Below, one piece after another: positions 23,075 to 34,440 of a DNA stretch of 64,000 nt. Location: assembly GCA_036346375.1 (NCBI GenBank), contig CM070504.1, forward strand, positions 6,197,890 to 6,261,889, given 5' to 3'. Every line of letters starts with the position of its first letter. The first letter of the stretch is position 1. This DNA is from Guadua angustifolia (lineage: Eukaryota; Streptophyta; Magnoliopsida; Poales; Poaceae). The position numbers and the translations under genes are program-made. The notes under the pieces were generated by a model, which was not told the DNA's origin, ran no database searches, and saw only the letters and a program-made list of their open reading frames with translations.

Positions 23075-26000
23075 ATGGACCGAAGGTGGATGTATGACAC
23101 GGACCGTCGCGGTCGAGTTCTTTAATGGTGTGACTTGTTTTCGAATGCGGTTGCGGCACACAAGTCGAGAAACTGGCGGACTATATGTGTTGTCCATGCG
23201 TTGATTGCAAAAATGAGAAGATGTTTTGTAACATAGAGTCGACATCGTGCACACTTGCTTGAAGGGGTTTCAAAGTGGCTATACTGTTGGATGAGCACGG
23301 TGAAGATGATATTGTACATGAAGGGCAACACATTGATGAAGATGGCGGAGACAACGATATGACGGCGGTGGAAGATCGTTCGTTGATACCCACGAAGATG
23401 ATCTAGATCAAATCTTTGCGTGATGGGGAGGGACTTCACGAGTGAAAGGGAGTTTCAAAGTTCGGTATGGTAGAGGACTCTACAACGCCATTGTACCCGG
23501 GCGCAAAGAGGAGCACGAAAGTCGCATACCGTGCTTTCACTCTGCAGTTGAAGGCAAGCAATGGTTGGTCCGATAAGAGCTTTCTTGGTATTATGTCTCT
23601 TGGGGACTTGCTTCCAAAGGGTAGCGTGTTGCCTTCAACTACGTGCCGAGCCAAGCGGGTTATCCGCCGTTGGGATTGAAAGTACAAAGAATACACGCAT
23701 GTCCAAACAATTGCATATTGTATCGCAATGAGTTTGCGAACATGGATGCTGTATTGTTTGCAAAGCAAAGCGGTATAAGAACAGCGACGATGATATCGAG
23801 AACGAAGATGTCAGGGTGAGGCGTAAGAAGAAGAGGTGTCCCCGTAAGGTGGTGTGGTATTTCCCTATAATCCCCCGCCTAAAGCGATTGTTTGCGAACA
23901 AAAGGCATGCCCAATTGCTACGATGGCACGCCGAAGAGCGTAAGAAGGATGGAATGCTCAGACACCCTGCTGATTCTGTGCAATGGAGGAACATCAACAG
24001 AAAATATAAGAAGCACTTTGCATATGATGTGAGGAATATAAGGTTCGGGTTGAGTACAGATGGGATGAATCCTTTTGGCAACATGAGTAGTCGTCACAGC
24101 ACTTGGCCGGTGACTTTATGCATCTACAACCTTCCTCGGCTTTGCATGAAGCGAAAGTACATTATGATGCCACTATTGATCCAAGGGCCGAGCAACTTTG
24201 TCAATGATATCGATGTGTACCTCAAACCATTGGTTGAAGATCTTCTAATATTGTGGAGCGATTGTATGCAGGTATGGGATGAGTATAAAAGAAAACTTTT
24301 TCCTACGGGCATTATTGTTCGTAACCATTAATGATTATCCTGCTCTTCGCAACTTTATCGCGCCCGGCGACAAAAGGCTTCAACGGATCGTCCGATGCTG
24401 GATGATCTGACTAGTCGGTGGTGAAGAACTGCGAAAAATGGCTTACATGCGGCATCGTAGGTTCCTCCGCAAGGATCACCCATACCGCAATAATAAGAGA
24501 GCTTTTGACGGGACAAAGGAGACGCCTTAGCTCAGAAGAATCACTGCGGAAAAGCAGATATTTGTCATTGTAAAGGATCTTACAATTATTCACGGAAAGA
24601 ATTGACGGTACATCTATTCGACTTCCGGGATAAGGCTTCTTTGTGGAAAAAGAAATCGAGATTTTGGATCCTACCTTATTGGCGGCACACGAAAGTTCGA
24701 CACGCAATCGGCGTCATGCACATAGAGAAGAACGTGTGTGATAGCTTGCTTGGTATCTTCTTGGACATACCGCAAAGCGAAAGATACACTTCAAGCAAGG
24801 ATGGACCTCGAAGATATGAAATCGAGAAAGGAGCGCATCACGAAGAAATGGATCTGAGACAAAAGTACCTTCCCGACTGCTACACTTTGAGCAAGAAAGA
24901 GAAAATTAGCGTTTGTGAATGCTTGCGGAATCAAAGTTCCGTCTGGTTACTCTGCTAACATAAAGAGACTAGTCTCAATGAAAGACTTAAAGTTAATTGG
25001 TATGAAGTCTCATGATTGCCACGTGATGATGACACAGATGCTTCCAATTGCAATTAGGAGGGTTACGCGGAGAAAGTCCGAGACCCAATTATCAAGTTGT
25101 GTTCATTCTTCAACGCGATTTCATAGAAGGCCATCGATCCATTAATACTAGATAAGCTGCGGAAGGCGTGGTCCACACTGCATGCGGGCTTGAGATGTGT
25201 TCCCTCCATCTTTTTTGATATTATGGTCCATCTCATTGTTCACATTGTGAAAGAATCTGATTCTTGGTCCCGTATTTCCACATCGGATGTACCCTTCGAG
25301 AGATTCATGGGGTTATAAAGAAATATGTTAAATGGCGAAATCGTAGGAAGGTGCATTGCCGATGGTCGAGGAACCGAGGAGGTCATTGAGTTCTGCGTCG
25401 ATTACATGGATCTCAAACCGATTGGTGTGCTGTATCTCGGCATGAGGAAGGCTACTGAGGAAAGGGACACTAGGCGAGAAATCGATGCGTACTAGCAATC
25501 TAGCTGCATTTACACAAGCACATTTCGCGATTTTGGGACAATCGGTTGTGGTGGCCCGTATGTCGACATGCACAAGAACGTGCTATCCAAAACAAACCCG
25601 AGGAGGTCGAGGTTTGGCTCGCGAGAAACACAGAGATAATTTCGGCGATTGGTTGCGTAGACACATGATGCGTCTGAGAGATCGCACTTTTCGGTTGAAA
25701 GTGTTGGCTCGAGGACCGTCAACTACAATTCGGACATTCAAGGATCGACATAAATGGTTTTACATTTTATACAAGAGCGCAAGATAAAAGAGCACCAATC
25801 AAAATAGCGGTATTCGTATAGATGCCTATGACAACAATGGAAATAGGCAAACCTACTCTGATTCATAGAAGAGATTTGGGAGCTTGACTATGGACCTTTG
25901 AAGGTCCCTCTCTTTCGGTGCCAATGGGTCGAGACTTCCGTGGCGTGAATATCGACAAATCGGCATCACTACCGTGGACCTCAAACTCGTCGGATCTGAG

Positions 26001-26253
26001 AGAAGAACCATTCGTACTTGCTAATTACATTACACAAATCTTCTTTATGGCGGCCGGCTAACAAGGGCGCCACGTGGTTATTCAAGGAAAAAGAAGGATT
26101 GTCGGAGTTGAGAATGTTGTCGACGAGGAAGAGTACAACCAATTTGATGAGCTTCCCCCTTTTGGAGAGGGCGTTGACCTAAGTACCATGGAAGAGAGTG
26201 ACGAAGCTACGTACATACGCCTCGATCATAACGAAGGTCGAATCATAGCTTAG
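23075..26253 (+). pseudogene. CACTA tnp2-type transposase, frameshifted
   Basis: Catalytic transposase of the CACTA element, decayed. It opens at ATG 23075 with MDRRWMYDTDRRGR and soon a CCPCVDCKNEK block (transposase-associated domain). Next come GWSDKSFLGIMSLGDLLPKG (about 23550-23610) and CPNNCILYRNEF, then the best-preserved stretch 23816-24331 containing FGLSTDGMNPFGN (acidic-residue motif of the Transposase_21 core), ILPYWRHTKVRHAIGVMHI and EKNVCDSLLG (24660-24760), IKVPSGYSANIKRLVSMKDL (about 24930, DUF4218 type), a DUF4216-type segment (about 25740-26000) and a tail from VGVENVVDEEEYNQF to TAG at 26251-26253. At least six frame changes are needed, many at places where one or two bases of a short homopolymer seem missing. 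It is non-functional as written. Confidence 0.88.
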
Positions 26254-26649
26254 TTGTAGTAATGAAATGTATGCTTTCTTTTGTATGAACGACATGTTTA
26301 TTTTCTCATATGTAACAATTAATGTAATATATGCAATAATGGAAATTGAGGTTATGCTTTCTTTTGATCAAATTGAAAGTTTCACTTAATTGGTCGGAGA
26401 TGAGCATATCACTGCATTTGGATTTTTGTGATTTTGACGCACTTGAATTTGTTTGAATTTGACACATTTGTTGTTCAATTTGCAAGCATTATTTGATTTT
26501 TCAAATATTAAAACAATTAAAATAGTTAGCAATCTGATTTTTATAATTTTAGAACCTAATAAAAATTTGGGGAAATATTTAAATAAAATATTAGATGTCC
26601 TATAGTATGCCTCCAAAAATTTTAAGAGAATTTGGATCAAATTTAATAG

Positions 26650-26840
26650 AATTTGACGAGCCTATCACTTCTTGGTTGTACATATGGTAGCGATTACTAT
26701 TCGATATCACTTGCGGTTGTACAATGGACCGGCGGTAATATTCCACTATCACTTGGGTTGTAATTATTGACCGGCACTAATATACTATTAGTGCGGTTGT
26801 TTTATTGAACCGGCGGTGATAATCCACCCTATAAATATAC
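26650..26840 (+). promoter_or_regulatory. Internal subterminal-like repeat block with TATA box in the CACTA element
   Basis: Several pairs resembling the terminal motif occur here (ATCACTTGCGGTTGTACAAT, GGACCGGCGGTAATATT, TAGTGCGGTTG, AACCGGCGGTGATAAT), then TATAAATA at 26830-26837. The spacer TTGTACAATG is shared with a right-end pair near 33625. The block sits between the two genes of the element, immediately before a GC-rich region that could be the second gene's 5' end, so it may act as that gene's promoter. Confidence 0.6.
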
Positions 26841-26859
26841 TTTTACTGCGCTCTCCTTT

Positions 26860-29108
26860 CACTTTTACAGTCCACCTAACCCTAGCCGCGCCCTCCTCTC
26901 ACTTTTCTTATCTTGGCAATCGCCTCGGATCTCCCGCCGCCGCCTCTCGGACCACCGCCGTCGGCTCGCGTCGAAACTCCCCACCCGCCTCGACTCAGAG
27001 CCGTCGCCTCGCTTGCCTCGGACCGCCGCGTCGCCTCGACTCAGGCCGGCCCCCGTCGCCTCCCCACCGTCGCATTCACCTCCCCACCGTCTCCCCGCCG
27101 TCGCCTCGACCTCCCCACCGTCTCCCTGCCGTCGCCTTGGTACTGCTCTTGCGATATGTGAATGTGCATGTGCAGATGTGAATGTGAATGTGCTAATGGG
27201 CCAGTCAATTCGTTTGGCTTGGGGACCTAACATGTGGGTAAAGTGTTCAGTGGATGTGCTAAGGGGCCAGTCAATTCGTTTGGCTTAGGGTTCCAGTGAT
27301 TCTTCATGTGAATGTGCAGATGAATGCTAAGGGGCCAGCCAATTTTGGCTTGGGGACCTAGCATGTGGGATGTGGGATAGTGTTCAGTGAGGAGTTGAGA
27401 CTGAAATAGACAATTTGTGACAACTAATTTGTGACAATCTGTTCTTTTTTACATGGGCAATCGTTCTATTTTAATTGTTAGCTTACTTTGGTAGTTATCC
27501 TTGTTATTGTTTCCCTGCCGCTGTCAACTATCTAGTGCTTGCATGTTGTTTTTATGTGAATGCACAGCCATCTTGAGTGTGTTATTGTCTTTGCTATTAA
27601 AATCATGATTAATGTTGGATCGTGATGATGATATGCTTGATTATGCATTCTCATTTAACACACTCGACCCTTTAGATGTGATCCGAGTTGTGTTACCTTG
27701 ATATGGTTCTGTTAAGTCAAATCATATGCATACACAGGTTGATTTCTCCTAGATCATAAACTTATAGCAATGTCTTAACAGAGATTGTGCTCATTATACT
27801 ACATGCTTTGATTATGCAGAAATTTCTATTTGTGAAATAGATTACGGGCTTGAAATCTTATGTCGATGTGTGCATGGGCAAAAATTATTTTGTATATTTG
27901 CCAATACCACTTTACATTGCAAAACAATTGGTGGTTAAGAGAAGTTAGCTACATTATCATATGTATGTATGGATGGATTTGAGTCTTGAAACATTGCTTA
28001 ATGTAGATAATTCATTCATGCCGAGCTCTGAAATGCCGGTTAGTTGACAACTTCCTCTTGCTGTTCATGGTTAGTTTTATGCTTATATATCTGATTATGA
28101 GCCTTTATGCTTTGATGTTAGTCAATATGATGTTTCAGTATCTATTACTCGTGTATGTAAATATCTGTCAACAAGTAAATTAATAACTAAGGTAAGATTG
28201 TCACCAATTAGTCTATTACTCGTCCCTCGTGGCGAGGAGGGCCTTTGGGCAACCCGACATCTGAGAACACTCAAAATAAACAAGTTGAGCTTTATGCTAG
28301 TTGCCTTGTTTATTTTTCTGCCCTTGTGCTGTTTTGATCATTTTGCTCTATGGTTATTTATATTGCAGCCAAAAGTAAACTTCAATTTGGTGCTTTGTAT
28401 ATGTTATTGAAAGATGTATACATGTGTTGTAAATATTTGTTTTGTACAGATGTATACATGTGTTGGAAATATTTGTTTTGTGCCACTAATTGTAAGAGTA
28501 AGTAGATGTAATAGTTGTAGTTCATTTAGTTAATACTCCGTGCACGGGACTTTTGGGTGACAGTGAGCATACACTTAAGTGGAGTATGGGTGACTTTCGG
28601 GTGACAGTGAGCATATACTTAAGTGGAGTATGGGTGTCACCTCTAAGTCTTCCAAATATTTGTATGTGAGCAACGTATCTTGTGCACATAGATTGCCCTA
28701 CCTATGTATGAAATTTCAAGATTCATTATATACCGAGAGTTACAAAAAAGAGAAAATTCTGATAAGTTTAAGCTCTGTTACAAAAAAGAGAAAATTCTGA
28801 TAAGTTTAAGAAATCTGAACCTACAATTTTATACATAGGTAGCCTACGTATGAAATTTCAAGATCAAATTCATTATATACCGAGAGTTACAAAAAACTTT
28901 TGTTGACCAAAAATGATTTTATGTGTATGTATAAAATTGATCCTACAATTTTATGTGTATGTATATTTTGTTGACAAAAAATGTATGTGTTTAAAAATAT
29001 ATATATGTGACCTTGAAAGATGTATGTGTATGAACATATATATTTGTGTGTATAAAGATGTATGTGTATAAAAAGTGACATATCACAATCCGAAAACAAG
29101 CATACAAA
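26860..29108 (+). other. CACTA inter-gene stretch: GC-rich leader, small tandem repeats, no recognised gene
   Basis: A GC-rich segment at 26880-27150 is made of imperfect repeats around CCTCCCCACCGTC; its open frames are compositional and I do not call them. Then follow repeats around GGGGCCAGTCAATTCG (27190-27370, three copies), an approximately 36-bp duplication around GATGTATACATGTGTTG (28411-28485), a 46-bp duplication around GTGACAGTGAGCATA (28553-28645), and fragments of a foldback repeat (28680-28890). It is probably leader or intron of the second CACTA gene. Confidence 0.6.
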
Positions 29109-29525
29109 ATAATATGAAAAAATTCATATATTCTTAAGAATATATTTGTAATAAAAATAATGAATCATTTTATTCCACACTAAAATGATTTTAAAAAAAA
29201 TAAGCCCCTGCAAGTCCAAGAAGCATGGATGTCATGAGAGCGTCCGGTACACCGAGAGGCGAAGCCATGAGGAGACAGGCTCGCATGGAAGAGGAGCAGG
29301 AGGAAGTCTATGGACGTGGTGCGCAGAAGAAGACAACAACCAAGTCCATTTCAAGCGAGCCTGCCTCCTCATGGCCGCCTCTCGGTGTCTGCAGACGCTC
29401 TCGTGACATCCATGCTTCTTGGACTTGCGGGGCTTATTTTTTAAAATCATTTTAGTGTGGAATAAGAATGATTCATTATTTTTATTAAGCAAATATATTC
29501 TAATATATGAATTTTTTCATATTAT
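29109..29525. repeat. Long inverted repeat (hairpin) inside the CACTA element
   Basis: Left arm 29109-29284 and right arm 29355-29525 are nearly identical inverted copies (about 170-176 bp each) separated by about 70 bp. Outer ends read ATAATATGAAAAAATTCATA and its inverse; deeper in, both arms carry GTCCAAGAAGCATGGATGTC. No convincing target-site duplication is seen, so it may be a MITE-like foldback or a local inverted duplication. A transcript through it would form a long double-stranded stem. Confidence 0.88.
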
Positions 29526-29668
29526 GTTTTCATTTCAGGTCACAACATCACTTGATTTCCTCTCAACTCTAGCAAAATTACCATCGTTCAATTCACAAGT
29601 TTGATGTCATGTAGCAACCATAAATGAATGCAATATAATTAACCCAATAACATTTACGATTGCTAGGA

Positions 29669-32600
29669 ATGGCCTCGAATCGGGACAAGTGCGGAGGAGT
29701 TCGACCCTCGAATATAGGCGAAGTAGGAATGGGTAGCCCAAGGACTACAGAACCTCTGAGATAATGATATGGAGCAACTTTGGCGCCACGACCACGGACC
29801 AAGTAGCGCCCTTGCCATGGACCAAGTGGCGCCACGACCATGGACCAAGGCGACGCGACTAACATGGGCGAGGTAAAGTATTAGTACGTTGTGATTCCCA
29901 AAATATTGTAGGGTCATCGACTAATAACAAGATCAATTGTAGGCTCAAACATTTGGTGAACAAAGGCGTGGCGTGAGGTCGTGGCCGAGCAAGATGCCTA
30001 AGGCGTTCACAACATAGTCCAGCTCTCGGAAGTTGGGGAACTGCTATACCAGCGTCGGCGTTAGCGCCGTCTGAGACGACTGCGGAGTACTTGCTAGGGA
30101 TAACGTGCCCATCACTATAGATCATGGACCGGCCATGAAGGTGATCGATGGGTGGTTCCGATGACTGAAGGACTCGCTATGAGGCAAGCTAAAACAAGTA
30201 TTCAGTTCCCCAAGGGTCGAGTTGGTTGCAAAAGCGTGTACTAAGTATCATGTGCACATGTTGGAAGAATTGGAAGACTCAATGAATAAGAACTATGTGA
30301 AGAAGAATGTCACGCCAAATTTTAACATGTTTCCAAAGATAAGGGAATTTTGGAAGGACTTTGTGGCGTCTGAGGTCTTGAAGAAGCCCAAACAGTGAGT
30401 CAGAAGAACAAGGCTAACGCGGATAAGAATATGTACCCTCACACACTAGGCACTGGTGGCTACGTGAAGAAAGTACCTGCATGGGATAGACGCGAACAAG
30501 AGCTAACCCTTAGGGGCGTTACTCTGCGACGGCCGAGTTCATGAATGATCGAAGCAGTTTGGTTGCTTGGGAGGGGACTTCATCTCGAAGATGGCGGCTT
30601 GAGCCGGGAGCGATAGAGCCCGGAGGTGTCGCGAAAATATCGGATGCTCACGTGGAGTCTTCCCAAGGGCTTTTCGGGCCACGAAGGAGAATGATGGTGA
30701 CTATTGCCACTGGTAACAAGGAGCATCTGGGCGCACCGAGGAGTTGGTTTGGTGCCGTAGAAAGAAGGCTTCCCGGTGACGCATCGTTGTACAAGCGGCG
30801 AAAAGAATAAGAAAGATGAACTGGAAAGTCAAATACAAGATCTTTGTGGCAAGAGCGTTAGAGGCGAGAGCGAAATTTGGATCAAGTTGTGGAGCAAGCG
30901 ATCTGAAAGCTCTCGACTCACGACCGCCACTCGATGACAGCCCTCGGAACCTCAGTCACGGTGTTCTTAAGAGCAGCTGCGCGTCCACAATGATTCCGGG
31001 AGAGCATCGACTCCATTTTGCAGTGGATGACATCACAGAACCGACACCGTGCAAAATTGCATTTGTCCGCACATGGCATTACCATCAAGGTGGTGATGGC
31101 GGGGCTTGGCCATCTGACTCTCGCGAGTTCTGCTGCCGCCTAATACTACCGGGATTCGCCAGGGTCGAAGTAGATAGTGTAGTCCGACAATATCGCAAAA
31201 TGGAGGTAGAGATTCCTGGCGAGGACGAAAAAAACAAACTTGGAGAAAACATGCATGGCTTCCTCGCGTGGCGCAAGAGCTTGATTATGTTCGGCTCGGA
31301 CGATGAGGCCGACAACGACGATGATGATGATGAGCCGCACTCTCCACACGCAAACCCGTCGCCTAGGAAAAGTGCAACTCCTCCGCCGGCACCATCCAGA
31401 AAAAGTCCAACTCCTCCGCCGGCACCATCCAGAAAAAGTCCAACTCCTCCGCCGGCACCAGCTAGGAAAAGTCCAACTCCTCAGTCGGCACATAAGAAGA
31501 ATTGAACATCAGCACCATCTCGGAAGTCCGCATCGTCTTGTACCAAATCTCGGTCATCTGTGAAGTCGATCTGACCTCGGAAGAAATTACGGCGAGATGA
31601 GTGAAGAAGAACGAAAAAAAAGCAAATAAAGGCCGACGTAACATCTCACTTCAAAAGGCGCCATCACCCGAGAAGACTAAAGTCGATGCTAATCTTGCGA
31701 GGAGTTTTTCTTGAGTATGGCAAAAGCCAAAGAGACAGGCGGACTTCGAACCTTGAAATGTCGGACTACGGCGCATCTCGAGCAACACTTGGAGCGGCTA
31801 GTCTTTGGCGTCGATGTCGCAAGCTCAAAAGATCTTCTGAACAAGTTCGTAATTCTGAGCTAGGTCTAACACGGAAGTTCGTTTTGGGGCAACCGTTGGT
31901 TCCCCAAAAGATTTAGAAAAGCTAACAACACAATTCGGCGTGTCCATCGATTATTACATGCAGCGAAGTCGAAAAGGGTATGTGGGCGATCGGTGAAATA
32001 CAAAGATTCGGATTTTCACAATGGGGATAACATGTTACAGGTAGAGTTCTGCGAATTGTATATGTTGTCTTGGCGGATGCTCTGGGCGCGACATTGGGCA
32101 TCTTGTGGACTTTGTAAGTCTCTATTTATATTATTGTATATTCTTCTACCGTTCAAGCTGTATGTCTAACTTCTTTTTATATATGTAGAATGGAATCTGA
32201 GATATGTAGAAGAAATGAGGATGAAAATTTAGGATTTCTCGATCCGGGGCTTGTCAACGAGACAATCGTCGTGATAACCCAAAGTTTGTTGAAGACTATT
32301 TATTTAAGACTTTCTTCAAGTGAAAAAAAAACATCCGTACTTGTACCCTATAACTTTCAGTACGTATTACCCTACTTCTAATATTGTTTTACTATTTTTG
32401 CGTGACACGGTGTGGGACTAATAGGCTATGTTAACATATATGTCTAGTTATCACTGGGTCCTCCTCGTCATCGAGTTAGAAGCTAACAGGGTTTTTGTCT
32501 TGGACTCGATGAGAAAAGAACTTGATGAGTATCAACATAATTTTTGGGACATGATGAACAGGTAAACTCGATCGTTGCGTTATTGCTCTAGTAATATTTT

Positions 32601-33041
32601 ATTCTATTGTATTTAAGGTTAATTACTATTTAAAATCATTCACAGGGCATTCACACAGTATTGCAAGAAAGGTGGTCCGCATCGTCCCTTCAGGAAAACT
32701 TTCAAAATAATAACAGACTTTCCATGCATGAGACAGGACCAGGGAAATAGTTTATGCGCATACTACGTATATACAAATATGCATGCAATTGTCACGAAGA
32801 CTATCGGCTATAACGAAGCCATGGTATATAATTACACATTCATGCCTACTTTTCTTTCATTTAACATCTATCATCATTAATTAAATTTCTCTTTTCTTCA
32901 ATAACAGCGCTCCAAGATGAGACCAATAAGTTACTGCCAAGAGAAGTTTTAGCAATTCAAGAGCAGATCGCTGAATTTATTGACGATCACATCATCAATC
33001 CAAATGGCGAGTTCCACGACGACATCCTTGATCCAAAGTGA
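29669..33041 (+). pseudogene. Second CACTA gene: En/Spm-type protein with Ulp1-like cysteine protease end, frameshifted
   Basis: From a candidate ATG at 29669 the region encodes, in shifting frames, blocks typical of the second gene of grass CACTA elements: NKANADKNMYPHTLGTGGYV (about 30405), a coding stretch 30816-31505 (229 aa) with an acidic run and four Pro-rich 12-residue repeats, and a Ulp1/C48 protease end in separate exons (32189-32359, 32448-32561, 32646-32823, about 32908-33041) joined by plausible GT-AG introns. The protease residues are visible: His in NFHYHWVLLVIE (across the first splice), Asp in VFVLDSMRKE, and Gln/Cys in RQDQGNSLCAYYV. Several upstream frameshifts and one in the last exon break the gene. 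Family knowledge: Ulp1-type domains are frequently carried by plant CACTA and MULE elements; their role there is unknown. Confidence 0.75.
31360..31500 (+). repeat. 36-bp Pro-rich coding repeats in the second CACTA gene
   Basis: Four in-frame units of 36 bp encode variants of RKSPTPPPAPSR. They follow directly on an Asp-rich run (DDEADNDDDDDE). Confidence 0.9.
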
Positions 33042-33234
33042 ACGAGATGTACTCACACTAAATTTGTAAATAGACTATTGTAAAAACTAAATATTGTGAT
33101 GCTTTAATATATTTTAATTATGATCTAACGACGCTTTATATACTATATATTTGAAGGCAACATATCATGTGCACACATGCCTTCCCGTGTACACATCATG
33201 CACACCAACTAATAAAAGTCAATCACGAAAACTC

Positions 33235-33428
33235 TGAAAAAATTTGTAGATGTACTTCATAGATTACTCTACCTATGTGTAAAATTGTAGGTTCAAATTC
33301 AATACATATCAGAACTTACAAAAAAAGAGAAAATGAATTTTCTCTTTTTTGTAAATCTGATATGTATTGAATTTGAACCTAATTTACATAAATAGATAAT
33401 CAATGAAGTACATCAACAAATTTTTTCG
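33235..33428. repeat. Foldback (MITE-like) inverted repeat near the CACTA right end
   Basis: Two arms of about 95 bp meet near 33336. The left arm contains GTACTTCATAGATTACTCTA and the right arm its inverse (with small differences). It lies just inside the subterminal repeats. Related sequence (CTACCTATGTATGAAATTTC) occurs at 28680-28890 in the same element and a looser relative at 47090-47345. Confidence 0.8.
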
Positions 33429-33429
33429 A

Positions 33430-33775
33430 ATCAATTGTCCTTGCCGGTTTGTCCAGGAACCGGTAGTGATATACATATATCACTGTCGGTTCTTCGTATA
33501 AGCCGGCAGAGATCTACATATATCACTGCCGGATCCTAGTTTGAACCGGCAGAGATATACATATATCACTGCCGTGTTTTAGTGTAAACCGTCAGAGATA
33601 GTCGAATATCACTACCGGTTGTACAATGAACCGGCAGTGATATATATTATCACTGCCGGTTCTTGAGCCGACAGTGATAACCCCGAGTATCACTGCCGAC
33701 CAATCACTGCCGGCGCCTATAACCGGCAGTAATGGCGTGGACGAACCGGTAGTGATGATCTATTCTGTAGTAGTG
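33430..33775 (-). promoter_or_regulatory. CACTA right terminus with dense subterminal repeats
   Basis: At least ten copies, in both orientations, of a 14-bp motif close to TATCACTGCCGGTT occur in about 330 bp, many paired as small inverted repeats separated by CATATA or TTGTACAATG. In En/Spm elements such motifs bind the element-encoded accessory protein (family knowledge). The block ends exactly at the terminal GTAGTAGTG. Confidence 0.85.
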
Positions 33776-33778
33776 GCC
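33776..33778. repeat. CACTA target-site duplication, right (GCC)
   Basis: GCC directly after the right terminus; partner of 21247-21249. Confidence 0.9.
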
Positions 33779-34239
33779 GCCTGGTGGACCGTTGGCACGG
33801 CACGGTGAGGTTAGGTGTAGCGTACGTGTCCCAAGCGAGGCAGTCGAGGGATATGTGGGGCTCGCGGTGACGAGGTGCGCAGCGGCAAGGCGCGCACGAG
33901 GACAAGAGCTGGTTAGGAGCCATGCCATGGCAAAGCGAGCTGAGGAAACACAGCGGCGAGGCAGCCCGATGAGGCACGATGGATGGTGAGGCGGATACGT
34001 GAGTTTAACACTGTGGCAAGGGCGGCGCAGCCCGGGGCTTGGTGGGAGATAGCGAGCGACCGATCACGAGGCGTCGAGGACTCGAGGTGACGTAGCCTGA
34101 ATGGCAAGGCAACATGTATGTGCTGTACTGCTATGGAGATTACCATGATCATGATAAAGTGTTAGGGAAAACATGTAATGAATGGGTTAGGCCAACGGCT
34201 AAGTTCTTTGGGCTGTGCCAATATAGTTACTAGATATCC
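33779..34239. other. GC-rich host sequence to the right of the CACTA insertion
   Basis: Unique, GC-rich, no recognised gene. With the element removed it joins 21120-21249, which is also GC-rich, suggesting insertion into non-repetitive DNA. Confidence 0.45.
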
Positions 34240-34440
34240 AAATAGAAAAAAAAACCCCGATATCTAGATCATGTCCAGTGTTTGTCAGATATTTGACTAC
34301 TCAGAATCTGAGCCTAATCCAGATTCAAATATCCAAATCCCGTCCCGATTAGGTCGGATAATCAAATCCCTTTTTGAATCCGGTCTCAATCAGATCTGAC
34401 TCCGAATCGGATTGAAAATATCTGGCCATTTTCACCCCTA
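34240..34440. mobile_element. Partial hAT-type MITE (right end only)
   Basis: The right end reads GGCCATTTTCACCCCTA, a common hAT terminus (inverse TAGGGGTGAAAATGG), preceded by ATCCGAATC-type interior words. The matching left terminus was not found. Confidence 0.5.

Larger units (their letters stand above)
21250..33775 (+). mobile_element. Complete En/Spm (CACTA) DNA transposon, 12,526 bp
   Basis: The left end reads CACTACTACAGAC and the right end is the inverse, TCTGTAGTAGTG, giving 12 identical terminal bases. The element is flanked by GCC on both sides (21247-21249 and 33776-33778), the 3-bp duplication expected of CACTA transposition. Subterminal repeats of the type TATCACTGCCGGTT / AACCGGCAGTGATA crowd the right end (33430-33765); a few degenerate ones lie at the left (about 21315-21345). 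Inside are a tandem array (21.7-22.95 kb), a broken tnp2-type transposase (23075-26253), an internal terminal-like block with TATA box (26.65-26.84 kb), a long hairpin (29.1-29.5 kb) and a broken second gene with a Ulp1-like C terminus (29669-33041). Both genes read on the + strand. Ends look competent, but the coding content as written is not. Confidence 0.95.
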
